From assembly GCA_963800975.1 (NCBI GenBank), contig CAWDDB010000014.1, positions 434,001 to 498,000 on the forward strand: a stretch of DNA of 64,000 nt, given 5' to 3'. Origin of the DNA: JALYGY01 sp963800975. Its GTDB lineage: Bacteria; Actinomycetota; Rubrobacteria; Rubrobacterales; Rubrobacteraceae. This document shows positions 36,438 to 45,248 of the stretch, piece by piece; within the stretch, counting starts at the first letter, position 1, and each line of letters starts with the position of its first letter. The position numbers were made by a program, and so were the translations under genes. A model generated the notes under the pieces. The model made no database searches, was not told the origin of the DNA, and saw nothing but the letters and a program-made list of their open reading frames with translations.

Positions 36438-36974
36438 CTAGGCCTTTCCGTCGCCGCGCAGGGCGTCGTTCACGAGCTCCTCGGCTTCGACGACCTCGAG
36501 GCCCCGGCCCATCGCCACCTCGGAGATCAGGATCCGCCGCGCCTTGGCGAGCAGGTTGCGCTCGCCGGTGGAGAGCCCGCGGTCTCCGCCGTAGGCGCTC
36601 AGGTCGCGCACCACCTCGGCGACGCTGGAGATCTCGCCGTTCCGGATCTTCTCCTGGTTGTGCTTGAGGCGGTGGTTCCAGTGGGCCGGCATCTCCTCGG
36701 GGCCGCCGCCGAGCAACTCCAGCGCCCCGGCGACCTCCTCCTCTCCGGCGCAAGACCTGAGACCGGATACCCCCTCGGACGGGATGTTGAGCGTCAGCCC
36801 CCCGTCGGGGACGTAGACGATGTAGTAGCGGCGCTCCTCGCCCAGGATCGTTTTCTCCTCGATCCCAGAGACGTACCCGGCGCCGTGGTTGGGATAGACC
36901 ACGAGGTCCCCCGCAGCGAAGGTCTTGGTCGGGATCTTATTCTCCGGCGTCGCGCTGCCGTTGCCGTCGGCCAT
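36438..36974 (-). CDS. carD: CarD-family RNA polymerase-binding transcription regulator
   Basis: CarD binds the beta subunit and stabilises open complexes, chiefly at rRNA and other weak-melting promoters. From the ATG at 36974 it has 178 residues: the RNAP-interaction domain with FAAGDLVVYPNHGAGYVSGI, then a helical C-terminal domain with MPAHWNHRLKHNQEKIRNGE and LSTGERNLLAKARRILISEV. The conserved Trp (AHWN) used to wedge the promoter is present. It lies one base after disA and before ispD, the usual actinobacterial carD-ispD-ispF order. Confidence 0.93.
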   Translation of the reverse strand: MADGNGSATPENKIPTKTFAAGDLVVYPNHGAGYVSGIEEKTILGEERRYYIVYVPDGGLTLNIPSEGVSGLRSCAGEEEVAGALELLGGGPEEMPAHWNHRLKHNQEKIRNGEISSVAEVVRDLSAYGGDRGLSTGERNLLAKARRILISEVAMGRGLEVVEAEELVNDALRGDGKA

Positions 36975-36975
36975 C

Positions 36976-38061
36976 TCAGACCACCCCGCCGGAGGTCTCG
37001 AGTTTCCGCTGGCGCTCCAGCACGCGCTGGATGGCTCGGGCGCGGGCCTGACCAACCCCCTCCACCTCGTCCAGCTCCTGCTCGGAGGCGTCGAGTAGCC
37101 CCTCCAGCGAGCCGAACTCGTCGATCAGGTTCTGGGCCACCTTGCGCGGCAACCGCGGCACCCCCACGAGCTGCCGGTAGCCCCGCGGCTTGAGGAAGAA
37201 ATCCTCCGTCTGGCTCACGGAGCCGTAGCCCAGGAGCTCCGTGATCTCGGCCGCGTCGTAGAGCTGCTCGTATGAGAGCGCCTTGAGGTGCTTTCTCAGC
37301 TGCCGGCAGTCCACGTCTTCCTCTGCGTAATCCCTGAGCAGGGCGTCGTACTGCTCGGGGATGCCGTGGAAAGCCTGCTCGAGCTGCAGCGCCACCAGCC
37401 GGCCCTCGCTGCCAAGCTCCCTCACGTAGGCCTGTATCTCCCCAGCGATCCTCACCGAGTACTCGAAGGTGCTTATGGCGTTGACCACCTCGCGCAACGT
37501 GACCGCCCCATCGTACTCGTGCAGGGTGAGAGCCCTCGCCTCCTCGCGCAGCCGCCGCGTGAACTTCTCCAGCGTGGCGATAGCCGAGTTGGCCTTGGAG
37601 AGGACGACCCCTATCTCCTCGAGGACGTGCGGGCCGTAAGGACCGCGGTACAGGCTAACGACCATCCGGCGCTCGGAGACCGAGATGACCAAGTCCCCCG
37701 TTTGCTGGGCGGTCCGGTGCGCGGCGAGGTGCCGCATCCCGGTCTCGTCCGAATCCAGGGCCGGGTCCGGGTTGAGCTGCACGTTGGCGTAGTGGATGGT
37801 CAGGAGGTCGGGCGAGACCACGATCGCGCCGTCCATCTTGGCCAGCTCATACAGGCGCATCGGGGCGAACTCCAACTCCACCTTCATCCCGCCCGAGATA
37901 AGGCCTAGCCGCTCGAGCTTCTCGGGTAGGGACACCACGATGAGCGCCCCGTTGTGGGCCCTCATGACGTTCTCGATGGCGTCCCGCAACTCCGTCCCGG
38001 GGGCCACGACGGCCAGGGCGTCGGCGAGCGGCTCGGGCAGGTGTCGCCGCCCGGGACTCAC
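36976..38061 (-). CDS. disA: DisA, DNA-integrity scanning protein with diadenylate cyclase domain
   Basis: DisA normally makes c-di-AMP and pauses on branched DNA. A GTG at 38061, overlapping the radA stop as GTGA, gives 361 residues, the normal length. The N-terminal DAC domain keeps the DGA motif (KMDGAIVVSPD, residues 77-79). The second signature, usually GTRHRxAE, reads GMRHLAAHR (108-116), with three changes at positions expected to touch ATP. A helical linker and a C-terminal helix-hairpin-helix domain (ELDEVEGVGQARARAIQRVL) follow. It is coupled to radA, which inhibits DisA in Bacillus. Confidence 0.93.
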   Translation of the reverse strand: MSPGRRHLPEPLADALAVVAPGTELRDAIENVMRAHNGALIVVSLPEKLERLGLISGGMKVELEFAPMRLYELAKMDGAIVVSPDLLTIHYANVQLNPDPALDSDETGMRHLAAHRTAQQTGDLVISVSERRMVVSLYRGPYGPHVLEEIGVVLSKANSAIATLEKFTRRLREEARALTLHEYDGAVTLREVVNAISTFEYSVRIAGEIQAYVRELGSEGRLVALQLEQAFHGIPEQYDALLRDYAEEDVDCRQLRKHLKALSYEQLYDAAEITELLGYGSVSQTEDFFLKPRGYRQLVGVPRLPRKVAQNLIDEFGSLEGLLDASEQELDEVEGVGQARARAIQRVLERQRKLETSGGVV

Positions 38062-39452
38062 AGGAGCGCCACCGCCACAGCCTCTTCCAGCGTCCTCACC
38101 TCGACCACGCTTGCCCTTCCGTTTGCCGAACCGACTTTTCGTGCGTTCGCGGATGAATCGTGCGAACCATCGGGCTTTATTATACGCCCGAAGCCGAGTT
38201 TGATCAGTTCGGCGCTCCTCCTCGGCGCCCCCGAGACGAAACGCACGTCCCCGGTGAGCCCGACCTCGCCGTAGCAGGCTGTCCCCTTCCCGACCGGCCT
38301 GTCCCGCAACGCGGACGCGATCGCGAGCGCCACCCCTAGGTCCGCGGCCGGCTCCTCGACCCGTACCCCGCCCGTCACGTTGACGTAGACGTCGTGGTCT
38401 CCAAGAGAGAGCCCGGCCCGACGGCTCAGCACCGCGCACAGCATGTTCACCCGTCCGACGTCCACCCCGTTCGCGACCCGCCGCGGGACCGCGAGCGGGC
38501 TCGGAACCACGAGGCTCTCTATCTCGACGAGCATGGGCCGCGTCCCCTCGAGCAGGCACACCGTGACCACGCCTGGCGGTATCTCTTCTTCCCTCTTGGA
38601 GAGGAAGAACGCGGACGGATCCGCGACCTCGACCATTCCCGCGCCGGACATCTCGAAGACGCCGACCTCGTTGGTCGATCCGAATCGATTCTTCAGCGCG
38701 CGCAGGATCCTGAAGTTCTGGAAGCGGTCGCCCTCGAACTGCAGCACGGTGTCGACCATGTGCTCCAGGACGCGCGGCCCCGCGATGGAGCCCTCCTTGG
38801 TGACGTGTCCGACGAGGATCACGGCTATGCCCTCGCTCTTGGCCAGGCGCATCAGGCGCGCCGCCGACTCGCGCACCTGCCCGACGCCGCCGGGGGCCCC
38901 CGAGAGCTCAGGCGAGTAGAGCGTTTGGATCGAGTCCACAACCACCAGCGTCGGCCGCTCCTGAAGGATTGTCGCCTCGATCACGTCCACGTCCGTCTCC
39001 GAGAGCACCCTGAACCCGGCCCCCTCGATTCCGAGGCGCCTGGCGTTGAGCGCCACCTGACGCGGCGACTCCTCGCCGGAGACCATGAGGCAGCCCTCGC
39101 CCAGGTGACCCATGACCTGCAGGAGCAACGTGCTCTTGCCGACCCCTGGCTCCCCGCCGACGAGCACCATCGAGCCAGGCACGATCCCGCCCCCGAGCAC
39201 CCGGTTCAGCTCCCCGACGCCGGCGTCCATCCGGTTCCCGCCCTCGGTCGCCCTTACCTCCTGCAGCGAGAACGTCCTGCCGCCCACGCCCTTCTTCTGC
39301 CGCGTGGCCCGCTCCGCGAACCCGACGACCTTCTTGCTCTCCCGAGCCTCCTCCACGAATGTGCTCCACTCCCCGCAGTCCGGGCAGCGCCCGAGCCACT
39401 TCGGCTCCTCGTGGCCGCAGTTGGAGCAGACGTGAAGCGTTTTGGTAGCCAT
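38058..39452 (-). CDS. radA: DNA repair protein RadA
   Basis: RadA is a hexameric helicase-like ATPase that extends recombination intermediates. The 464-residue protein has an N-terminal zinc finger (CSNCGHEEPKWLGRCPDCGE), a RecA-type core with GGEPGVGKSTLLLQ, the RadA-specific KNRFGSTNEVGVFEM motif and a C-terminal Lon-protease-like domain (GGVRVEEPAADLGVALAIAS). The ATG at 39452 lies only seven bases after TACAAT, so the message may be leaderless. Confidence 0.96.
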   Translation of the reverse strand: MATKTLHVCSNCGHEEPKWLGRCPDCGEWSTFVEEARESKKVVGFAERATRQKKGVGGRTFSLQEVRATEGGNRMDAGVGELNRVLGGGIVPGSMVLVGGEPGVGKSTLLLQVMGHLGEGCLMVSGEESPRQVALNARRLGIEGAGFRVLSETDVDVIEATILQERPTLVVVDSIQTLYSPELSGAPGGVGQVRESAARLMRLAKSEGIAVILVGHVTKEGSIAGPRVLEHMVDTVLQFEGDRFQNFRILRALKNRFGSTNEVGVFEMSGAGMVEVADPSAFFLSKREEEIPPGVVTVCLLEGTRPMLVEIESLVVPSPLAVPRRVANGVDVGRVNMLCAVLSRRAGLSLGDHDVYVNVTGGVRVEEPAADLGVALAIASALRDRPVGKGTACYGEVGLTGDVRFVSGAPRRSAELIKLGFGRIIKPDGSHDSSANARKVGSANGRASVVEVRTLEEAVAVALL

Positions 39453-39458
39453 GGGTCA

Positions 39459-39464
39459 ATTGTA
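39459..39464 (-). promoter_or_regulatory. Possible -10 element of radA
   Basis: TACAAT ends seven bases before the radA ATG; initiation at the usual distance would fall on the start codon itself. No good -35 hexamer is present at 16-18 bases upstream, so support is limited. Confidence 0.35.
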
Positions 39465-39526
39465 CGGGATAAACCGGCGGCCGAACCCACGGACTCCCCG
39501 CCGAACCGCCCCTGCGGACGGCACCC

Positions 39527-40681
39527 TCAGGCGTCGATCAGGTCAGGCGCGGGAACTATGGTTGCCTTGACGCTGCGCATCTCGAGGGCGCTCTCGATCG
39601 CCTCGCCGATACCCTCCTCGGTGAACGCGAATCGGGTCTGCATCTCCGACCAGGGGTAGCGGTCGCGCGCGCGGTCGAGCATCGCTATCCCGAGGGGGAT
39701 GTCGTTCGCGGTGAACCCCCAGCTCCCAAGCACGTTCAGGTCCTTCGTGCAGATCCTGTGCCAGTTCGTCTCGATCGCGCCGGCGTCCGTGAACTGGCCC
39801 ATCTCGACGTAGGTCCCTCCGTCGCGCAGCATCTCGATCCCCTCGGGACCGGCCGACGGGTGGCCGGAGCAGTCCATAACCAGGTCGGCTCCGAACCGCC
39901 CGCTCAACCCGCGCACGGCCTCGATCCGCGCCTCCGGCGTCTCGTGGTCCTCGAGCGAGACGGTGGCCTCGGCGCCGAAGCGCCGGCAAAGCGCGAGGCG
40001 AGGTTCCTCGGGGGCCCCCACGACGATGACGCGCCCGGCCCCCATCTCCTGGGCGGCGGCAACGGCCAGAACGCCGATCGGCCCCGAGCCCTGGATTACC
40101 ACGGTGTCGCCCGCGCGAAAGCCGCCGGCGCGCTGGGCGCGGCCGAAGGCGCGTACGCAGGAGGTGAGCGGCTCGGAGAGCGAAGCGAGCGCGAGCGGCA
40201 TGTCGTCCGGCAGCTTGTAGATCTTCGTCCCGGGTAGCTCGTCCAGGTCGACGTAGACCATTTCGGCCCACCCGCCCCAGAGATGCGGCGGCTTCTCGAA
40301 GCCGAGGTACCGGCCGTAGTACACGGGGGTCAGGCACTTGTTGGCCGTCTCGGGGTAATGCACGCAGTAGTAGCAGCTCCCGCACGGCATGAGCGGCGGC
40401 AGCATGACCTTGGATCCCACCTCGAGCGGCTGGCTCATGAAGTCCTCGGTAAGGTCCTCCCCGATCTCCACCACGACCCCGGCCAGCTCGTGGCCGAGCG
40501 TGAACGGCCAGGGGAGCGGACGGGGCCAGTGTCCCTTGAGGATGTGGAGGTCGGTGCCGCAGACCCCGCAGGCCGCTATTCGGATGAGCGCAGCCCTGGG
40601 CGGCACCTCGGGCTTCGCAACCTCGCGCATCACGGGCGGCTCGCCGGGGCCGTCGAAGGTGGCGACTCGTACGTTCGGCAT
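39527..40681 (-). CDS. Zinc-dependent medium-chain alcohol dehydrogenase
   Basis: An NAD(P)-dependent oxidoreductase of the MDR/threonine-dehydrogenase-like group; substrate unknown. From the ATG at 40681 (preceded by AGGAGGACCC) it has 384 residues. The catalytic zinc ligands are in AACGVCGTDLH and TLGHELAGVV; the structural zinc cluster of four Cys is MPCGSCYYCVHYPETANKC. The Rossmann loop is VIQGSGPIGVLAVAAAQEMG. The neighbouring luciferase-like gene on the same strand may share its expression. Confidence 0.85.
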   Translation of the reverse strand: MPNVRVATFDGPGEPPVMREVAKPEVPPRAALIRIAACGVCGTDLHILKGHWPRPLPWPFTLGHELAGVVVEIGEDLTEDFMSQPLEVGSKVMLPPLMPCGSCYYCVHYPETANKCLTPVYYGRYLGFEKPPHLWGGWAEMVYVDLDELPGTKIYKLPDDMPLALASLSEPLTSCVRAFGRAQRAGGFRAGDTVVIQGSGPIGVLAVAAAQEMGAGRVIVVGAPEEPRLALCRRFGAEATVSLEDHETPEARIEAVRGLSGRFGADLVMDCSGHPSAGPEGIEMLRDGGTYVEMGQFTDAGAIETNWHRICTKDLNVLGSWGFTANDIPLGIAMLDRARDRYPWSEMQTRFAFTEEGIGEAIESALEMRSVKATIVPAPDLIDA

Positions 40682-40784
40682 GGGTCCTCCTAAGAAAGTT
40701 AGGACGATTCCCCGGTCCTGACACGTGGCGACCGGGGAATCGACGCATGTGGGGCTAGCCAACTACCTCCGCGAGCCGGTCCAC

Positions 40785-41618
40785 CTAGTCCAGCTCGGGG
40801 ACCGTGGGCCAGCAGATCACCTCGTCCGCGCCGACCTCCTCCAGGCCCCGGATGAGGCCCCGCGCGGCCTCCGGGGTCGATGGGATGGAACGCGCCATGT
40901 CGTCGGCGGCCGGCCCGAAGGAGCTGTAGTAGTCGCGCAGGTAGTCGCCGCCCCGCTCCGCGTTCGGGCCGAGGGCGTAGTAGAAGCACGTGATGAGCCG
41001 CCGCTCGCCCTCACGTCCCTCGGCCCTCCAGGACTCCTCAACGAGGTCGTACATCTGGCGCACCTGTTGCGGGTCGGGCACGCCCCCGCTGATGAAGCCG
41101 TCCGCGTAGCGGCCAACCCTCTGCATCGCTTTGGGCGAGTAGGCCCCGATCAGGATCTCCGGTCCGCCAGGCCTCGCGGGGGTCGGCCCCATCGGGCCGA
41201 CCCCGTCGCCAACCGGCTCGCCGGACCAGACACGCTTCATGAGCTCGATCTGCTCCTCGAAGTTGCGAGCCCTGTCGCGGAAGGAGGCGGGGGCCGCCTG
41301 GAAATCGTCTTCCCTGATCCCGACGCCGAGCCCGAGGCTGAGGCGGCCTCCCGAAAGCGCGTCTATCGTGGCCGCCTGCTTCGCCAGCACGCCGGCCTGG
41401 CGCGTCGGCCCGATCAAGATAGTCGTCGTCAGGCGAACGCGCTGCGTTACCGCCGCCGAGGCGGCGACCGAGATCAGGGTCTCGTGGTTGGTGTAGACCA
41501 GGCGGTCGAGAAAGCCGAGGCTGGAGAAGGGGCCCGAGTCCGCTTGCCTGGCCCAATCCATCACCAGCTCGCCACTCGCTCCGGGAATCGTCGCCGGCGA
41601 GCCTATGCCGATGTCCAT
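40785..41618 (-). CDS. Luciferase-like (LLM class) flavin-dependent oxidoreductase
   Basis: A TIM-barrel oxidoreductase using FMN or F420; substrate unknown. From the ATG at 41618 (after GGGGGAC) it has 277 residues. Family features are the LVMDWARQADSGPFSSLGFL segment, TTILIGPTRQAGVLAKQAAT and SLGLGVGIREDDF, followed by GGPEILIGAYSPKAMQRVGR. An in-frame TTG at 41630 would add four residues. Actinobacterial members often use F420, but nothing here fixes the cofactor. Confidence 0.82.
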   Translation of the reverse strand: MDIGIGSPATIPGASGELVMDWARQADSGPFSSLGFLDRLVYTNHETLISVAASAAVTQRVRLTTTILIGPTRQAGVLAKQAATIDALSGGRLSLGLGVGIREDDFQAAPASFRDRARNFEEQIELMKRVWSGEPVGDGVGPMGPTPARPGGPEILIGAYSPKAMQRVGRYADGFISGGVPDPQQVRQMYDLVEESWRAEGREGERRLITCFYYALGPNAERGGDYLRDYYSSFGPAADDMARSIPSTPEAARGLIRGLEEVGADEVICWPTVPELD

Positions 41619-41825
41619 TTTGTCCCCCAAGGTCGAGCTACTTTTTTGATCCGGGCTATTGTCTCACGTCCCGTTAGCCTCGCTTACCTCCACCACGGGC
41701 GACGAACGCCTTGCTGGCCACGGCTTCCTGCGTCGGACACGTCGTGATGTAGCTGCTATCGCAGCCGCAGCATGCTTCCATACACGACAATGGCTCCCTG
41801 AGCAGGCACTTGGGATGGTAACTTC

Positions 41826-42350
41826 TTGGGGTCCGACGATTCGGCTATCGAACCACGCATTTTGACGCTCTGGATGGACGAGGAGTCGCAGGCGAGGTTC
41901 GACCGTCTGCGCCGGTCCTTTTTCCCAAAGACTCGCAACGTCATCCCCGCCCACCTCACGCTCTTCCACAAGCTGCCCGGGGATCGAGAAGCGAAGATCT
42001 CCGCCGATCTCAGTGAAGTTTGCGGGCGGCACCCTCCGATCTCGCTGAAGGCGACGGGCCTCCGCTTTCTCGGAAGCGGCGTGGCCTACGAGCTCGTCTC
42101 GCCCGAGCTGGAGGAGGTACGGGAGCGGTTGGCAGAGCGTTGGGAGCCCTGGCTCGGGGCGCAGGACCGCCAGCGCTTCAAACCGCACGTCACGGTCCAG
42201 AACAAGGTGCCGGCCGAGAAGGCGCGAGCCCTCTACGAACGATTGAGCGCTTCGTTCTTGCCCTTCGAGGTCGGGGCGGAAGGTCTCCTGCTGTGGAGAT
42301 ACCTGGGAGGTCCCTGGGAGCCGGTCGGGGAACACCGTTTCGGGCGGTGA
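41826..42350 (+). CDS. 2'-5' RNA ligase/2H phosphoesterase family protein
   Basis: A 174-residue 2H-superfamily protein with the two HxT/HxS-type motifs AHLTLFHK and PHVTVQNK spaced as expected for a pseudo-symmetric active site. Members hydrolyse cyclic phosphodiesters or act on RNA ends; substrate not predictable. I use a TTG at 41826; no strong binding site is visible, so the start may be a little different. It is convergent with clpC and ends just before a shared hairpin. The open frame on the opposite strand is a shadow. Confidence 0.75.
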   Translation: MGSDDSAIEPRILTLWMDEESQARFDRLRRSFFPKTRNVIPAHLTLFHKLPGDREAKISADLSEVCGRHPPISLKATGLRFLGSGVAYELVSPELEEVRERLAERWEPWLGAQDRQRFKPHVTVQNKVPAEKARALYERLSASFLPFEVGAEGLLLWRYLGGPWEPVGEHRFGR

Positions 42351-42372
42351 TTCCGCGTTGGGGCAAGCAAAA

Positions 42373-42394
42373 GGCCGGGGCACAAGCCCCGGCC
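42373..42394. terminator. Hairpin terminator between clpC and the 2H gene
   Basis: A perfect nine-base stem (GGCCGGGGC/GCCCCGGCC) with an ACAA loop between convergent genes. On the minus strand it is followed by TTTT, making it the intrinsic terminator of clpC; on the plus strand the T content is weaker but it probably serves both. Confidence 0.85.
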
Positions 42395-42419
42395 CTCGCG
42401 TTGTTTATTGCGTTTTCCC

Positions 42420-44927
42420 TTACTCGGACTCGACCTTGACGACTTCCTTGGGCTGGGTGACCTTGATGTTGACTATGGTCTCGCCCTCGGCTATCTCCTC
42501 GTAGGGGGTCTCGTTGGGCTCGATGATCACCTTGGAGCCGTTGGGGATCTCGCCCTTCAGGATCATCTCGCTCATCGGGTCCTCGATCATACGCTGCAAG
42601 ACGCGCTTGAGCGGCCTGGCGCCGAACGCCGGGTCGTATCCCGCGTCCGAGAGCTTGTCGAGGGCCTCGTTGGTGAACTCCATGCTGACCTCGCGCTCGG
42701 CCATCTGCTGCCTGAGGCGCTTGATCTGGATCTCGATGATCTCGCGCATGTCCTCGCGCTCGAGCTTGTGGAAGACGATTATCTCGTCGATCCTGTTGAG
42801 CAGCTCGGGGCGGAAGATCTTCCTGAGCTCGCTCGTGACCCTGCCCTTCATCTCCTTGTAGGAGAGACCTTCCTCGCCCCCGCCGAAGCCGAGCGACTTG
42901 GTCTTGTTGATGGTCTGGGCCCCGACGTTGGAGGTCATGATGAGCACCACGTTCTTGAAATCCACGGTGCGACCCTGCGCGTCGGTGAGCTGCCCATCCT
43001 CGAGGATCTGCAGCAGTATGTTGAAGACGTCCGGGTGGGCCTTCTCGATCTCGTCGAAGAGGACCACGCTGTACGGGCGGCGCCTGACCTGCTCGGTGAG
43101 CTGGCCGCCCTCGTCGTAGCCGACGTAGCCGGGCGGGCTACCGACCAGCCGCGAGACGGTGTGTCGCTCCATGTACTCGGACATGTCGAGCCGGATCATG
43201 GCGTCCTGGTTGCCGAAGAGGTACTCGGCGAGGGTACGGGCGAGCTCGGTCTTGCCCACGCCCGTGGGCCCCAGGAAGACGAACGACCCGGAAGGCCTGT
43301 TCGGGTCCTTGATGCCGGCGAAGGTCCGCCTGATGGAGCGGGAGACGGCCTTTATGGCCTCCTCCTGCCCGACGACGCGCCCGTGCAGCGAGTCCTCCAT
43401 CTGCAGGAGCCTGGCGGACTCCTCCTCGGTCATCTTCTTGACCGGGATGCCGGTCCACATCGAGACGATCTCGGCTATCTCGTTCTCGCCGATGGAGACG
43501 CGGTGCTCCTCGTCGCCCTCGCGCCAGGACTTCTCGAGCTCCCGGCGCTGCACGGTCAACTTCTTCTCGTTGTCCCGCAGGCGCGCGGCACGCTCGAACT
43601 CCTGGCCGTCGATGGCGGCCTCTTTCTCGGCCCTGACCTGCGAGATCTCCTCGTCCAGCTCCTTGTAGTAGGGCGGCGAGGACATGGTCTTGATCCGCAT
43701 CTTGGACGCGGCCTCGTCGACGAGGTCTATGGCCTTGTCAGGCAGGAAGCGGTCCGCGATGTAGCGGTCGCCGAGCTGCGAGGCGGCCTTGAGCGCCTCG
43801 TCGGTTATCTCGATCTTGTGGTGCTCCTCGTACTTCTCCCGAAGCCCCTTGAGTATGAGCTCGGTCTCCTCGACGGAGGGCTCGCCTACCTGGATGGTCT
43901 GGAAGCGGCGCTCCAGGGCCTTGTCCTTCTCGACGTACTTGCGGTATTCGTCGATGGTGGTCGCGCCGATGACCTGGATCTCACCGCGCGCCAGCGCCGG
44001 CTTCAGGATGGAGGCCGCGTCGATGGCGCCCTCGGCGGCGCCCGCCCCGACGAGGTTGTGGATCTCGTCTATGAACAGGATGATGTCGCCGTGGTCGGTG
44101 ATCTCTTTCATGATCTTCTTGAGGCGCTCCTCGAACTCGCCGCGGTACTTGGAGCCAGCGACCAGCGCCCCGAGGTCGAGCGTGTAGACCTCTTTGTCTC
44201 CGAGGATCTCCGGCACGCGGCCGTCGGCGATCTCTTCGGCCAGCCCCTCGACGATGGCGGTCTTGCCGACGCCCGGCTCGCCGATGATAACGGGGTTGTT
44301 CTTGGTGCGCCGGACCAGGATCTGCATGATCCTGGCTATCTCCTGGCTCCTCCCGATTACCGGGTCGAGCTTGTCCTCCTCGGCGTAGGCCGTGAGGTTG
44401 CGCCCGTACTGGTCGAGCTGCCTGGTCTTCGGCCGCTTCGCCTCGACGCCGCGCCCGCCTGCCTCGCCACCGCCGCCCCGGCTCCTGCTCCGCCCGCCGC
44501 CGAGCATCCGCACGACCTCGCGGCGGACCTTGTCCGGGTCGACGTCCAGGTTGCTCAAGACCCGGGCCGCGACGCCTTCGCTCTCCCTGACGAGCCCGAG
44601 CAGGATGTGCTCGGTGCCGATGTAGTTGTGGCCGAGCTGCAGGGCTTCGCGCAGCGCGAGCTCGAGGACCTTTTTGGAGCGCGGGGTGAAAGGCGCCTGG
44701 GCTCCGGTGCCCTCTTCGCCGTAGCCCACGATCGACTCGACCTGCTCACGCACCTCGTCCAGGGTGACGTTGAGCGACGCGAGCGCGCGGGCGGCGACCC
44801 CTTCGTCCTCGCGCAGGAGGCCTAGGAGGAGGTGCTCGGTGCCGATGTAGTTGTGGTTGAAGTGCCTGGCCTCTTCTTGGGCCAGGACCACGACCTTTCG
44901 GGCCCGTTCCGTGAACCGTTCGAACAT
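42420..44927 (-). CDS. clpC: ATP-dependent Clp protease ATPase subunit ClpC
   Basis: The AAA+ unfoldase that feeds ClpP. The 835-residue protein has the N-terminal double repeat (two YIGTEH motifs at residues ~27 and ~102), AAA-1 with GEPGVGKTAIVEGLAEEI, the middle coiled domain with a UVR-like EFERAARLRDNEKKL, and AAA-2 with FLGPTGVGKTELARTLAEYL. The ClpP-docking LGF tripeptide is in KSLGFGGGEEG. The N-terminal ~143 residues are about two-thirds identical to those of the fusion gene at 48785-49651. The ATG follows AGGAGGATCCCGCTA. Confidence 0.97.
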   Translation of the reverse strand: MFERFTERARKVVVLAQEEARHFNHNYIGTEHLLLGLLREDEGVAARALASLNVTLDEVREQVESIVGYGEEGTGAQAPFTPRSKKVLELALREALQLGHNYIGTEHILLGLVRESEGVAARVLSNLDVDPDKVRREVVRMLGGGRSRSRGGGGEAGGRGVEAKRPKTRQLDQYGRNLTAYAEEDKLDPVIGRSQEIARIMQILVRRTKNNPVIIGEPGVGKTAIVEGLAEEIADGRVPEILGDKEVYTLDLGALVAGSKYRGEFEERLKKIMKEITDHGDIILFIDEIHNLVGAGAAEGAIDAASILKPALARGEIQVIGATTIDEYRKYVEKDKALERRFQTIQVGEPSVEETELILKGLREKYEEHHKIEITDEALKAASQLGDRYIADRFLPDKAIDLVDEAASKMRIKTMSSPPYYKELDEEISQVRAEKEAAIDGQEFERAARLRDNEKKLTVQRRELEKSWREGDEEHRVSIGENEIAEIVSMWTGIPVKKMTEEESARLLQMEDSLHGRVVGQEEAIKAVSRSIRRTFAGIKDPNRPSGSFVFLGPTGVGKTELARTLAEYLFGNQDAMIRLDMSEYMERHTVSRLVGSPPGYVGYDEGGQLTEQVRRRPYSVVLFDEIEKAHPDVFNILLQILEDGQLTDAQGRTVDFKNVVLIMTSNVGAQTINKTKSLGFGGGEEGLSYKEMKGRVTSELRKIFRPELLNRIDEIIVFHKLEREDMREIIEIQIKRLRQQMAEREVSMEFTNEALDKLSDAGYDPAFGARPLKRVLQRMIEDPMSEMILKGEIPNGSKVIIEPNETPYEEIAEGETIVNIKVTQPKEVVKVESE

Positions 44928-45248
44928 TAGCGGGATCCTCCTCCAAATCGAGGGTCCTTAACGGCTTCGGGTGCAGTGTCCATCTGGGGGTGTATACGAC
45001 TCTCAAATACTGGCGGATTATTGATCTGATACATCTGCCGAAAATCTGCCTTTCGAAATAATGTGCCTCTCGTGCCTCTCGTGCCGCGCCGCCTGACCTA
45101 AAGTATACAGGGCTTTCAACCGCATTTACGGATCTTTCGACGCTTTACGCTGTGAGCGCTATCCGTTGTGTGACCACGGGTCCGACCACCCCCCGTAGCG
45201 CTTTTGGTGGAGCTTACCGCTCCCGCCACGCAACGTTGGTGTCACGCA
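44928..45248 (-). promoter_or_regulatory. 321-base clpC upstream region
   Basis: No gene. It contains TATACT (45107-45102), a reasonable -10 with only poor matches to -35 upstream, which would give a leader of about 165 bases. Within the leader a nine-base unit (GGCACGAGA on the minus strand) is repeated twice plus a part at 45085-45063. No clear CtsR, HspR or CIRCE-type site was recognised. Confidence 0.45.
45063..45085 (-). repeat. Short direct repeats in the clpC leader
   Basis: The unit GTGCCTCTC on the plus strand occurs twice in tandem and then a third time as GTGCC. It may be a regulator-binding array or chance. Confidence 0.5.

Noticed and set aside
41664..42383. A 239-codon minus-strand frame covering the 2H phosphoesterase
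   Set aside because: The plus strand has both HxT motifs; the minus frame has no recognisable feature.
42408..44825. An 805-codon plus-strand frame opposite clpC
   Set aside because: Antisense shadow; it starts in the clpC terminator region and has no domain.
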